A DNA stretch of 64,000 nucleotides from Zygotorulaspora mrakii (taxonomy: Eukaryota > Ascomycota > Saccharomycetes > Saccharomycetales > Saccharomycetaceae): positions 124,001-188,000 of the forward strand of contig NC_050719.1 of assembly GCF_013402915.1 (NCBI RefSeq). The letters are read 5' to 3'. Position 1 is the stretch's first letter. The number at the start of each line of letters is the position of its first letter. Below the pieces are notes generated by a model that did not search any database, was not told the DNA's origin, and was given only the letters and a program-made list of their open reading frames with translations. Below, in pieces: positions 9,448 to 18,822 of the stretch. A program made the position numbers and the translations under genes.

Positions 9448-11304
9448 ATGATTGTGAGTTGTGCTGTAACTTGGCTGCTCGTACAGTGTTCTTTGTTTTT
9501 GCGAACGCTTTCGACACCCATTTACGATGATGTCAAGGACAGGACACATTTGATAGATTTAGAGGTCCGAAGTGCGTATAATGGTAACGATAGAAGAGTT
9601 CTTTCTGTAAATGGTCATCTTGACTCTTATGGGCCCACCATACGGGTGAATTCTGGCGATAATATAAGATTACATTTAAGAAATTCCATATGTTCCCAAA
9701 ATGAGGTAAATAAAGGTAAAACATATTCAATTTGGAGAGAATACTGTGAAACCGCGCTACATTTCCACGGTTTAACGCCAATTGGTAACCAGAACGATGG
9801 AGTGCCCGGCTTCACTCAACCGCCTATTTTGAGTGGTGAAAGTTTTTGGTATAATTTTACAATCCCAGAGGAAACTTGTGGCACATTTTGGTATCATTCT
9901 CACTCTGCCGTTCAATATGGTGACGGCTTTAGGGGAATATTCATTGTTGATTGCACAAGATATAACCACCAGGTAAATAAAGTTATACATACTTTGCAGC
10001 AATCGGGCGAAATACAGAATGGAGTAATGCTTCTTCCTGAGGAAAACTTCGATGTTACGAATCTTTATGAAGAACAGGTGATCACGCTCAGTGATTGGTA
10101 TTACAGTTGGAATCTTGATGTGGTTAAAGATAGGGTTCTTTCATATGATTCTACAACGGATCCCCATATTGACCAGTCTTTGATCAACGGCATTAGTGAC
10201 GATAACTTACAATTCAAGCTACAGGATGCCACTGAAGGCATTTTAATACGTATAATAAACACTGGTATGTCAGGCACTCAAATATTTCATGTGGAGGGTC
10301 ACAAGCTCGTAATTGTGGAAGCGGATGGTATTCTGGTTAATCCGTATGTACTCGACACACTCTCCTTGGCGGTGGGACAAAGGTACACACTTCTGGTGAA
10401 ATTGGCGGATGATATCAATTACCGTGGCGTCAAAGTTGTTAATGGTTGCAGCAAAATGATGGGGTATATTGAAAAGACTGCATGGTTTGTAAAAGAAGCA
10501 GTGGATAAAGTTACTCTTGACTCACCGTCAAACATAAAGGCACTCCCTGGACTAGATAAAAACGAACTTTACAAAAGCCTGGAACCGACATATGAAATTT
10601 TTGAAGATAGGAAGGGCCTGTGGGTGGAGCCCGACATCAAAACGATTGAGTTGAACTATGAATATTTCTCAGACTCACACACAAAAGAAAAGTATGGCAC
10701 CGGCATGTATAAAATGAATGGAAAGACGCTAAATGAATACTTAGAGTCTCCTGTAGAGTTCAACACGGGCCAAGTCGTGCAGATAATAATTAACGCGAAT
10801 GATCACATGCGGCACCCTTGGCATCTTCACGGCCATCCATTTCAGCTCGTCTCTATTGGATCAGGCCATGAAGGAGCATTAAATATCAATGATCTTAATA
10901 ATAATGCCGGAAGAAAGTATAAGGACGATATCAAGTACTGGCAGGAGACCGGCAAGACGCCCATGACAAGAGACAGTATCAACATTCAAGGCCGATCTTA
11001 TGCTGTCATACGTATAATTGCGAATAGTCCAGGGTTTTGGTTAATGCATTGTCATATTGACTGGCATGTACAAAAAGGATTAGGTGTAGCATTTCATGAA
11101 CTGGAGCCTCGTTCGCTCCCAGATTCCGTCGATTCAGCACAACCTCCTTCTCATACTGAGGAGATGCAGCAAGAAGAGAGTCATGGTAATGAAACTATCG
11201 ATGATACTGGCACGCAGTCTTTTCCGCATCGTCACAAAGTCTTGGCCATCTACTTCCTCATCATGGTCTTCATAAACTGTATTGTATACCAAGTGATCAT
11301 GTAG
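9448..11304 (+). CDS. GMC1: Multicopper oxidase-like membrane protein (YDR506C/Gmc1)
   Basis: A 618-aa multicopper oxidase related to the Fet3 ferroxidases. All four copper motifs are visible: LHFHG near residue 103, WYHSH near 147, HPWHLHGH near 455 and HCHIDWH near 533, so the trinuclear centre and type-1 copper Cys are kept. It starts with a hydrophobic signal peptide and ends with a hydrophobic segment (about the last 25 residues) that could anchor it. Several NxT/NxS sites fit a secreted or luminal enzyme. S. cerevisiae Gmc1 is needed for normal meiosis and spore formation; substrate unknown. Position between GIN4 and PSP1 matches YDR506C. The frame extends 3 bases upstream as GTG, but the ATG at 9448 is the start. 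No FTR1-like permease partner is nearby. Confidence 0.92.
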   Translation: MIVSCAVTWLLVQCSLFLRTLSTPIYDDVKDRTHLIDLEVRSAYNGNDRRVLSVNGHLDSYGPTIRVNSGDNIRLHLRNSICSQNEVNKGKTYSIWREYCETALHFHGLTPIGNQNDGVPGFTQPPILSGESFWYNFTIPEETCGTFWYHSHSAVQYGDGFRGIFIVDCTRYNHQVNKVIHTLQQSGEIQNGVMLLPEENFDVTNLYEEQVITLSDWYYSWNLDVVKDRVLSYDSTTDPHIDQSLINGISDDNLQFKLQDATEGILIRIINTGMSGTQIFHVEGHKLVIVEADGILVNPYVLDTLSLAVGQRYTLLVKLADDINYRGVKVVNGCSKMMGYIEKTAWFVKEAVDKVTLDSPSNIKALPGLDKNELYKSLEPTYEIFEDRKGLWVEPDIKTIELNYEYFSDSHTKEKYGTGMYKMNGKTLNEYLESPVEFNTGQVVQIIINANDHMRHPWHLHGHPFQLVSIGSGHEGALNINDLNNNAGRKYKDDIKYWQETGKTPMTRDSINIQGRSYAVIRIIANSPGFWLMHCHIDWHVQKGLGVAFHELEPRSLPDSVDSAQPPSHTEEMQQEESHGNETIDDTGTQSFPHRHKVLAIYFLIMVFINCIVYQVIM

Positions 11305-11783
11305 CACGTGACCATCGCTATTAACGAGTTAGATGGCCGGGCGATGAACCCGCCCCTTCTTTCACCACAAAGAGCCCTTTTTCGCAAGGTACGGGGGAGA
11401 TTCGCACAACTTCATGATCAGCAATAGAACGGAAAAGCTTTGACAGGGCAAGCAGGGGGAAATAATAAGGCACTTGCAAGTCGTAAGGCCTTTATTATCG
11501 TAACTGTGGAGACTAGTATCCAACGAATAGTATATTTGCAACGTATATTTGGAAACTAGTCGAGTATATCAACATACGGATCAATCCAGTAATAGTGCTT
11601 TAAAGCTGCCAGGACAAAAGCAGAGTGGAAGGTTCCTTAATTACAGAGAAATTTATCAAACTGAAAGGGGGTTCTGCATATTGTAAGAAATTCAAAGAGC
11701 AGCATTGGTGTTTAAAGGATATCGGAGTGTGCTAACACCAACTAAAAGGTGTTTGATATTGTTTTTACCTTGAAAAAGCTACG
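11305..11783. other. GMC1-PSP1 intergenic region
   Basis: Contains CACGTG immediately after the GMC1 stop (11305-11310), an imperfect inverted repeat with ACTAGT ends (11512-11523 and 11549-11560), and a 17-bp sequence at 11607-11623 shared with the GMC1 promoter. No gene recognised. Confidence 0.5.
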
Positions 11784-14198
11784 ATGAATACAAGTGATAG
11801 AAAAACTAACTACGGAAAGACTGCAATGGCAGCAGAACTGCCTTCTATTAGCAGTGCTACTAGCATTTCTGATAATGTCGGTCTGAGAGACTACTATGAT
11901 AAACTTCTTTTCAAAAATAACAATGGAAAGTCCCTTACAGATTTGACGCAAAGGGCCACACAGGGGACAGCAGTGGTAAACAATGGTGTATATGTTGCTA
12001 ATAATGGAAACAATGGAACAGTAACTGGCAGTGAATCAACAGAAGGAAAAGAAGAGCTATCGGCGAGTACTGGTCACAGTAGCCGTGTAGGCGGGGATGG
12101 GCAAAAAATGGACTTCATTAATGGGTTCAATGGTACAAATGGAATGCGGAATGGATTTAGACTTCCATTTAGCTCTTTCCAAATGACACCTTCAAATTCT
12201 GAACCGACTCCACCATCCGCTTCCTTATCTATGACCCAGCCTCAATCCATGCTCCAACAACAGCAACATCAACCCATTTTCAATTTCGACGAAGAAGCTA
12301 CTATGGGCTATCAGCAAAATAGTGCTTCCATAAGTACTCCAGCTTTTTCTTTTGATTTCGGGCCAAATAATCGTCATCCCGTAAACTACTATTCGGGATC
12401 CTTGAGATCCGAACAAAATCCTATCGAATCATCTATGAAGAATCTCTCTTTAGAGGATCCTAATTCACAGCAGTACCCGAGCGCTAGGAGATCTTCATAT
12501 ATATCTGATACTTTAATTCATGGTCAAGTAGGATCCGCCCCTAATACATACGCAAATTCGATATTCAACATGCCTGGGGATAATGTTGCTCCAAAAACGA
12601 TGAATTACCTCCCTGTATCCGGGACAACACAAATGGGTCATCCACAACCGCCACCCACAGCGCCCCCAATTACATATGGTAACGCGGTTCCTAACTACAA
12701 TCAACAGCGCCGTCATACGCAGCCGGTGAATTCGCTATCAGCACCTTCGACTGCCAACGCAAATTATGGTCATGCTCAGATTGGTCAAGGAGTCTCAAGA
12801 AATAGATATCTAAACTATTCCAAGCAGCAACAACAGAGGCAGCAGGTATCAGATTCTTCAAATGGTGAAATGCTTCTGGAAAATGGCCTAGTGTTACTCG
12901 CTTCCCAAAAGCTTGTATCGTCAAGGGATTTACAAGCACTATATAAGGACTGTGGAACTAAATATTTCTCCAGTAAACTAGTATTCGAGTTCACAGATCA
13001 TATTAAGTCACTCCTGGGTTCAAAAGTGAGTACAATCAATGACAGTAGAAAACAGCCATCAGTTCCCAGATTTTTAGCATTTTTGAAGAGTTGCAATTTA
13101 AACTACAATCCTCAGTCTGACGCTTTCGTATCAGATCCACAAGTTTCTCCAAAGAATCACACAACTAATGTGACAGCAAGTTCAGGCAACAATAATATTT
13201 CTAATATCCCCGCCCATGGTAATGTTAGAGAAAGAAGAAGCAATAGCACGTCTTCTTATTTACATTATAAGCCTTTGGTTCTTGTTGCCTTGAAAAATGG
13301 AAAACTGGAACTCTTATCAACACCGCAGAACACGAATATATCTATGCAAAGAGGTGACCTAATCATAATTGATGGCGATCGTGGTAAAGATCTTGCTCTA
13401 GTGGTAGAGCCTGTTGTAAGCTTAGACCTGGCTCTATTTGTCAATTTTTTGAAAAAGAAAATTCATTTCGATTCTTTGATAACAAGTAAGTCCCAGCACC
13501 ATCCTAATCATACATTTATTCAAGCACTGATAGAATCAACGAAAGGACAAAGTGATAAATTGAACTCTAAACTTTATGATGTGATAGAGTTAACCCAGTT
13601 GATTGTGCCTTCAAAGCAGGTATTGAGATTTGCCACCACTTGGGAAGTTGCGACAAATTTGCATAATAAATTCCAGGATGAATTGAAAGCTTTGCATATC
13701 GCTCAATTAAAATTGCAGTCACTGAATAGTGGCTTCACTCACCATCACAACGCAAACTCTGTGACTTATAATGCACCAGCTTCTAAGAGTGATGGGAACC
13801 CAGCCCCTCCTGGTTTATCAATAAGGCCACAGCTAAATATCAAAATTCTGAATGCGGAATTCCAATTTGATAGAAAAAAATTGACTTTTTACTATGTCTG
13901 TGAGGAAAGGAATGATTTTAGAGAGCTAATCAAAGAGCTATTCAAATTTTACAAAACAAGAATTTGGTTATGCGCAATTCCAAACAATTTAGGAATTGAC
14001 TCCAAATATTACGATTCACAGCGGAAAGAACTGCAGATGTACCAAGAAATGATGCAGCATTACGCAGCCGAAGATCTTACTGATGCAAATGCTCAACAAG
14101 GAGGGGGCTTTATTGTTGCACCACCTTTAAGTAAGATAGAATTGGATAATTTTCAAATTGGTGTTTACAAAGAATTGGTTTTGGAACTCTTCGGATAA
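11784..14198 (+). CDS. PSP1: Psp1, Asn/Gln-rich protein with PSP1 C-terminal domain
   Basis: An 804-aa protein with a long low-complexity N-terminal half rich in Asn, Gln, Ser and Pro, including runs such as QQQQHQ and KQQQQRQQ. The C-terminal part (about residues 690-804) carries the conserved PSP1 domain with ILNAEFQFDRKKLTFYYVCEERNDFRELIKEL. In S. cerevisiae PSP1 (YDR505C, 841 aa) was found as a suppressor of DNA polymerase mutations; its molecular role is not settled. Neighbours GMC1 upstream and a YLR178C-type gene downstream fit the merged ancestral order. The ATG at 11784 is the only good start. Confidence 0.93.
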   Translation: MNTSDRKTNYGKTAMAAELPSISSATSISDNVGLRDYYDKLLFKNNNGKSLTDLTQRATQGTAVVNNGVYVANNGNNGTVTGSESTEGKEELSASTGHSSRVGGDGQKMDFINGFNGTNGMRNGFRLPFSSFQMTPSNSEPTPPSASLSMTQPQSMLQQQQHQPIFNFDEEATMGYQQNSASISTPAFSFDFGPNNRHPVNYYSGSLRSEQNPIESSMKNLSLEDPNSQQYPSARRSSYISDTLIHGQVGSAPNTYANSIFNMPGDNVAPKTMNYLPVSGTTQMGHPQPPPTAPPITYGNAVPNYNQQRRHTQPVNSLSAPSTANANYGHAQIGQGVSRNRYLNYSKQQQQRQQVSDSSNGEMLLENGLVLLASQKLVSSRDLQALYKDCGTKYFSSKLVFEFTDHIKSLLGSKVSTINDSRKQPSVPRFLAFLKSCNLNYNPQSDAFVSDPQVSPKNHTTNVTASSGNNNISNIPAHGNVRERRSNSTSSYLHYKPLVLVALKNGKLELLSTPQNTNISMQRGDLIIIDGDRGKDLALVVEPVVSLDLALFVNFLKKKIHFDSLITSKSQHHPNHTFIQALIESTKGQSDKLNSKLYDVIELTQLIVPSKQVLRFATTWEVATNLHNKFQDELKALHIAQLKLQSLNSGFTHHHNANSVTYNAPASKSDGNPAPPGLSIRPQLNIKILNAEFQFDRKKLTFYYVCEERNDFRELIKELFKFYKTRIWLCAIPNNLGIDSKYYDSQRKELQMYQEMMQHYAAEDLTDANAQQGGGFIVAPPLSKIELDNFQIGVYKELVLELFG

Positions 14199-14402
14199 AA
14201 ATTTCCACGCTGATAGACGTTAGATAATATTATAAAACAATCAATATTTTTAATCATGGATGCATGTTGATAAAGAGTGACTTGTATTTTGTCATTTCAT
14301 TGTTCACATAGCAAAAGTTATATAGATTTTACATAAAAAAAAGGAAAACCTTTGAGTAGAAGTATATTTGTGTAGAAAACCGCATTCTTGTATTCTTTTC
14401 TC

Positions 14403-15044
14403 TTATTTATTTTCCACCAGGAAGAAGTTCGCAGCAATTGGCTTCAGATTATTTTCACTGGCCCATTTTTTAACACCAGTTGCAGGAGTACCGTATCCCC
14501 AATTGGGTCTATCCTTCACTTCCGTGAATTTCGAGCTAACAACACCAGCAGGTTGTTTGTAGAGTAGAAGTACATATCTGTGTTTACCTGTACCTTTTGG
14601 TGGAGCAGGTCCGTGATACGAAACCAGTTCAGTTCCACTGTTCAACTTCGAGCACACAAACTGAGGCTCGCTAACTTTTCCGGACGTTGCGGTGGCTGTT
14701 TGATCCAAAATTTTGATATCAGCTTCGATATAATGACAAAATTCAGACCACTTATGATCGCTTCTAGAAGGTGCATCGGGATCAGTGATGACCAGAGTGA
14801 ATAGATCTTTGTCGCTGACTCGAGGTGCTCCCTCCTCCGGGTTCAAATTGAATTGAACAGTTGGCCTGCTTTGAGCGTCTTTTGCACTCAAAGTATTACC
14901 CATTGCGATGGGGGAATCCGACGAAAACTCACCTGCAAGGACACCCCAGGGCTTGAAGTCTGCTTCCTGAATGACATCTTCGAGGATGCCGTGCTTTAAC
15001 AGCGCTTCGTTGGTTGTTTTGGTGAAATCGAATGCGTGCATCAT
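14403..15044 (-). CDS. TFS1: Tfs1, PEBP-family carboxypeptidase Y inhibitor
   Basis: A 213-aa phosphatidylethanolamine-binding protein. Family motifs are clear: DPDAPSRSDHKWSEFCHY near residue 88-105 and GPAPPKGTGKHRYVLLLY near 144-161, followed by DRPNWGYGTPATGVKKWA. S. cerevisiae Tfs1 inhibits vacuolar carboxypeptidase Y and the Ras GAP Ira2. Two adjacent paralogues exist there (YLR178C, YLR179C); only one is present here. It is convergent with PSP1 and divergent from LPP1. Two ATGs in tandem begin the frame. A single AGGGG stress-type element lies at 15184-15188 in the upstream gap, compatible with Msn2/4 control known for TFS1, but one copy is weak evidence. Confidence 0.93.
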   Translation of the reverse strand: MMHAFDFTKTTNEALLKHGILEDVIQEADFKPWGVLAGEFSSDSPIAMGNTLSAKDAQSRPTVQFNLNPEEGAPRVSDKDLFTLVITDPDAPSRSDHKWSEFCHYIEADIKILDQTATATSGKVSEPQFVCSKLNSGTELVSYHGPAPPKGTGKHRYVLLLYKQPAGVVSSKFTEVKDRPNWGYGTPATGVKKWASENNLKPIAANFFLVENK

Positions 15045-15438
15045 TGTATCAAGGCTTGTATTTATCTGAACGACTTCAATGAACTAGGCATGTACTCTGG
15101 CCGGGGTTGCTAGATATAATCACCTCTGTTCTATTTCCCTTTCTCTCTTATACGCACCCAGGGTTTGCCCTTAAATAGCAAAAAGGGGGAACGTCGCTCA
15201 GGGCGCGCAGCAAAGGGCCTCCAGCCTTCTGCCCATAATATTTGATAAACACAACAAAAGAGATAAACGACGAACGCATTGTCAACAAGACGATAGCGAA
15301 GGAGGCCAACAGCGCAATAGTTGATCTGAAACTTGCCCATCGCATCGGTTTGCCATTTCAAGCAGACAGCCGCCAGCAAGTGAGAACTCACAAGGTCGGC
15401 AAAAGAATCAGCAGAAGTCGGCGAAACAGATCCACACC
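15045..15438. other. Divergent TFS1/LPP1 promoter region
   Basis: A 394-bp gap where base composition starts to rise toward the GC-rich LPP1 gene. One AGGGG at 15184-15188. No gene supported; open frames here are shadows of the GC-rich DNA. Confidence 0.5.
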
Positions 15439-16284
15439 ATGCCTGGCGCTGCCGCAAACGCCCAAGAAAAGACGGCACAAAAAATGCAATGGAACGCACT
15501 CCTCGAGTATTCGAGTTCGTTCGCCATGCACTACTTGCTGTGTCTGCTCTGCGGTGTGGCATTCGCAGTGATGGAGTTTTGCGTCAAGCCCAAAACGGAC
15601 GACATCGAGTTCAGTACTCTGGACCCCACAATTGCCAAAACGTTCAAGCCGCACGAACTGGTGGGCAACGGCAGTTGCCTTTTCATCGCCGCCGGTGTCC
15701 CGCTGCTTGTCATCACCGGCTACTGCGTGTATGGCAGAAAGATGTTGAAGAAACACAAAAAGACCGACGCCGAGAAGGTGCACCCGATATTCAGCCTCTG
15801 GCACACCAGTCTGCTTGCGCTGTGTGCTGCGCTTACGTTGAACGGCGCACTGACCTGCTTTCTCAAGCTCGTCATAGCCAACCCCAGACCGGATTTCATA
15901 TCCCGGTGCCAGCCGGTGGTCACGAGGCAGGACGACCGCTTCAGCCTGAGCGACTGCACGCAGACCGACATCTACACGCTCTACGACGGCCTGCGCAGCA
16001 CACCAAGTGGCCACTCCAGCTTCGCCCTCGCCGGCCTCGGCTATCTCTACATGTGGCAAACAAGATTCATCTGCGGCAACAAGAGCCGCCATCTGTGGTC
16101 CCCGCTGCTCATCGTCTTGGTGATGCTTTCCAGGGTCGTGGACCACAAGCACCGTTGGTCCGACCTGGTCTACGGGGGCCTGGTCGGACTTGCAAGTCTG
16201 GGGTTTGCGTGGACGCAGATCGTGAGGCCTCAATTGACCCTCGCGGACTCCTGGCAGCTGCCACGCCCCGTAACGCAAGCGTGA
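15439..16284 (+). CDS. LPP1: Lipid phosphate phosphatase Lpp1 (PAP2 family)
   Basis: A 281-aa integral membrane phosphatase removing phosphate from phosphatidate, lysophosphatidate and diacylglycerol pyrophosphate. The three PAP2 catalytic blocks are present: KLVIANPRP near residue 143-151, PSGHSS near 189, and SRVVDHKHRWSD near 230-241. About six hydrophobic segments surround them. Length matches S. cerevisiae Lpp1 (YDR503C) and it lies between a TFS1-type gene and SAM as expected for the ancestral order. Base composition is unusual: counted lines inside the gene reach 53-70% GC, clearly above most of the window, with C or G in most third positions. The same bias creates long spurious frames on both strands. 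Confidence 0.93.
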   Translation: MPGAAANAQEKTAQKMQWNALLEYSSSFAMHYLLCLLCGVAFAVMEFCVKPKTDDIEFSTLDPTIAKTFKPHELVGNGSCLFIAAGVPLLVITGYCVYGRKMLKKHKKTDAEKVHPIFSLWHTSLLALCAALTLNGALTCFLKLVIANPRPDFISRCQPVVTRQDDRFSLSDCTQTDIYTLYDGLRSTPSGHSSFALAGLGYLYMWQTRFICGNKSRHLWSPLLIVLVMLSRVVDHKHRWSDLVYGGLVGLASLGFAWTQIVRPQLTLADSWQLPRPVTQA

Positions 16285-17252
16285 ACAGCCCGCCCGCCGA
16301 GAGCACCTCGCCATCAACATCGCTGCGCCAGAGATACCCAGCGCCAGCGACCCACCCACACCAGCACACATCGCAGTCAAATGCCCTTTATAGATTAGCA
16401 TATCGTGTCCCTCCTCAGCATACACCCATCCTCGACACTCCCCTAAATAGCAACCGCACGTGCCAGCACGGGCGCCGCAGCTGTGGCGTTGTGGGGCACA
16501 CAATCGCACGTGTCGTGGGCCTCGCATGTTTTCCGACTCTCTTTTCATCTCTGGCTGATAGGAGCTAAATGTGGCTCCAGGAACAGGCCGGATACCCAAA
16601 TCTCCGAACGCCAGAACGCCAGAACGACGGAACGTCATAACACCAGGGCGCCGGCAAAACGCCACATTTTAGCTTACTGCCGTCGTCTCTCAGTCTTGGT
16701 GGGACGATGGGCAGAACAGGCGGAAAGAGGTCTGATCGGTGTCAAAAAAGAAGCCAAACCGTAAGCAAACAGGCGTGGCAACGGGCGAGACCGATACATC
16801 AACGGTACCAGGGCGCCAGGGCGCCAGGTAGTAATCATGGACCAGGAACGAAGCATGCTGCTTTCACAAGTCGTGTGTGCGTGTGCGAGGTGTAGAGCGG
16901 GTGGTTTCTGTTTGCGCGGTGCCACACGAGCTCGCAGGAGTCACCTGTCTGGTGCTCAATGGCCTCTGCTCGTGCTCGTTTGGATAGTGGCCGAACAGCT
17001 TCATATTCACATGCAGTTCTGAATACACATGCAGAGTTGCCAGCACACACATGGAAAACGAGTCTGTGCCCTCTCGGGCGGCGTGGTCTCTGTATAACAG
17101 ATTTTCTGCCTTCACGTTGTCTCTATATAAACGAAACAGTTTTTGGCAGATTGAGTGTTGCGGGCAGCACGTCTCCCTTTCCCTTGGCGTTTGCAGAGGA
17201 GAGCAGGAGTTATATCTTTGGGCTATAGCTATCTAATACAACTTGCGAAACC
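16285..17252. other. LPP1-SAM intergenic region, GC-rich upstream half
   Basis: A 968-bp gap with SAM promoter elements in its first 400 bp and no supported gene. Open frames over 16480-17240 have no recognisable product. The composition drops to normal toward the SAM start. Confidence 0.55.
16457..16670 (+). promoter_or_regulatory. Cbf1 and Met31/32-type sites upstream of SAM
   Basis: CACGTG at 16457-16462 and 16507-16512, with a Met31/32-type CTGTGGCG at 16481-16488 between them and CGCCACATTTT at 16660-16670. Cbf1-Met4-Met28 and Met31/32 drive sulfur-amino-acid genes in yeast, including SAM1/SAM2. The cluster is 580-800 bp from the SAM ATG and nearer to the end of LPP1. Regulation is inferred from motifs. 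Confidence 0.6.
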
Positions 17253-18401
17253 ATGGCTGGTACTTTCTTATTTACATCTGAATCTGTTGGTGAAGGACAC
17301 CCGGACAAGATCTGTGACCAGGTGTCTGATGCTATTTTGGACGCCTGTTTGGCTGAGGACCCATTGTCCAAGGTTGCGTGCGAAACGGCCGCCAAGACTG
17401 GTATGATCATGGTGTTCGGTGAAATCACCACGAGAGCCAAGCTGGACTATCAGAAGATCGTCAGAGACACGATCAAGCAAATTGGATACGATTCGTCCGA
17501 CAAGGGGTTCGACTACAAGACCTGTAACGTGCTGGTTGCCATTGAGCAGCAGTCGCCGGACATTGCGCAGGGGTTGCATTATGAGAAGGCCATTGAGGAC
17601 CTGGGTGCCGGTGACCAAGGTATCATGTTCGGGTATGCCACCGACGAGACGCCCGAAAACCTGCCATTGACCATTCTTCTAGCGCACAAGCTGAACATGG
17701 CTATGGCGGATGCTAGAAGAGACGGTTCTTTGGACTGGATCAGACCGGACACCAAGACCCAAGTCACCGTGGAATACGCGGATGATCACGGAAGATGGGT
17801 TCCAAAGAGAGTCGACACTGTCGTCGTGTCTCTGCAACATGCGGAGGAAATTTCTACCGAGGAATTGAGATCAAAGGTGAAGACCGAAATCGTGCAAAAG
17901 GTTATCCCATCGGATTTGCTAGACGAAAACACCAAATACCACATTCAACCATCCGGTAGATTCGTTATTGGTGGCCCACAGGGTGATGCTGGTCTTACCG
18001 GTAGAAAGATCATCGTCGATGCCTATGGGGGTGCTTCTGCTGTTGGTGGTGGTGCCTTCTCAGGTAAGGACTACTCTAAGGTCGATCGTTCTGCTGCTTA
18101 TGCCGCAAGATGGGTTGCCAAGTCTTTGGTCAATGCAGGTCTCTGTAAGAGAGTTCAAGTTCAGTTCTCGTATGCTATTGGTATCGCTGAACCATTATCT
18201 CTACACGTTGATACCTACGGTACTGCAACTAAATCTGACGACGAAATCATTGCTATTATCAAGAAGAACTTTGACTTAAGACCAGGTGTTTTAGTCAAGG
18301 AATTGGATCTGGCTAGACCAATCTATTTGCCAACTGCTTCTTATGGTCATTTCACCAACCAAGAATACCCATGGGAGAAGCCAAAGACCTTGAACTTTTA
18401 A
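17253..18401 (+). CDS. SAM2: S-adenosylmethionine synthetase
   Basis: Methionine adenosyltransferase making S-adenosylmethionine from ATP and methionine; cytosolic, 382 aa. Starts [19 protein letters not shown] with the ATP-site HPDK motif. The signature [12 protein letters not shown] and the glycine-rich [20 protein letters not shown] loop are intact. S. cerevisiae has two copies, SAM1 (YLR180W) and SAM2 (YDR502C), from the genome duplication; here one gene stands for both and is flanked by neighbours of each. The start sits in CCATGG. Codon use is that of a highly expressed gene. The upstream gap has CACGTG and Met31/32-type sites. Confidence 0.97.
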   Translation: MAGTFLFTSESVGEGHPDKICDQVSDAILDACLAEDPLSKVACETAAKTGMIMVFGEITTRAKLDYQKIVRDTIKQIGYDSSDKGFDYKTCNVLVAIEQQSPDIAQGLHYEKAIEDLGAGDQGIMFGYATDETPENLPLTILLAHKLNMAMADARRDGSLDWIRPDTKTQVTVEYADDHGRWVPKRVDTVVVSLQHAEEISTEELRSKVKTEIVQKVIPSDLLDENTKYHIQPSGRFVIGGPQGDAGLTGRKIIVDAYGGASAVGGGAFSGKDYSKVDRSAAYAARWVAKSLVNAGLCKRVQVQFSYAIGIAEPLSLHVDTYGTATKSDDEIIAIIKKNFDLRPGVLVKELDLARPIYLPTASYGHFTNQEYPWEKPKTLNF

Positions 18402-18822
18402 CTTTGACAAGAAAAGATATAATAATATTTTCTTTATGTTTATTTGTCTCACTACAACTGGTTTGCTCAACTCAAATCATGTACATTAATCTTTAAAAAC
18501 ATTCTTTCACCACTAGTCATACCTTCTCAAGAAAGATAATGAAACCTCATCGCATCATATTCATCATATTACAAAATATGATAATATCATTTTAGAGCAC
18601 TCAGTTAGGTTGTGGGTATACACTGAAAAATAAAAAAAAAAGTTGGAAATATTGACAGAAAATTGTTATGAATTATGGGAAATTATCATCGTATGATAGG
18701 TATTCCAATTAAATTTTCAGCTTCATTCTTGTTGTGACATAATTTTGATATAATTTCTATAGAATCGAGAATAAAAATTCCTTCAACGGACGCATTATTA
18801 AAGTCCCTTTTGTGTTGTTTTG
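18402..18822. other. Convergent SAM/VTA1 3' intergenic region
   Basis: AT-rich gap between two converging genes with short A/T tracts typical of yeast 3' ends. Nothing else seen. Confidence 0.5.

Noticed and set aside
9171..9530. A 119-codon plus-strand frame starting MAERSKAPDSR
   Set aside because: This is the well-known false translation of a tRNA gene; it begins inside tRNA-Leu.
15388..16665. A 425-codon minus-strand frame and a 359-codon plus-strand frame (15489-16568) over LPP1
   Set aside because: Both are shadows of the GC-rich LPP1 coding sequence, where stop codons are rare. Neither has a recognisable domain, and LPP1 has all PAP2 motifs.
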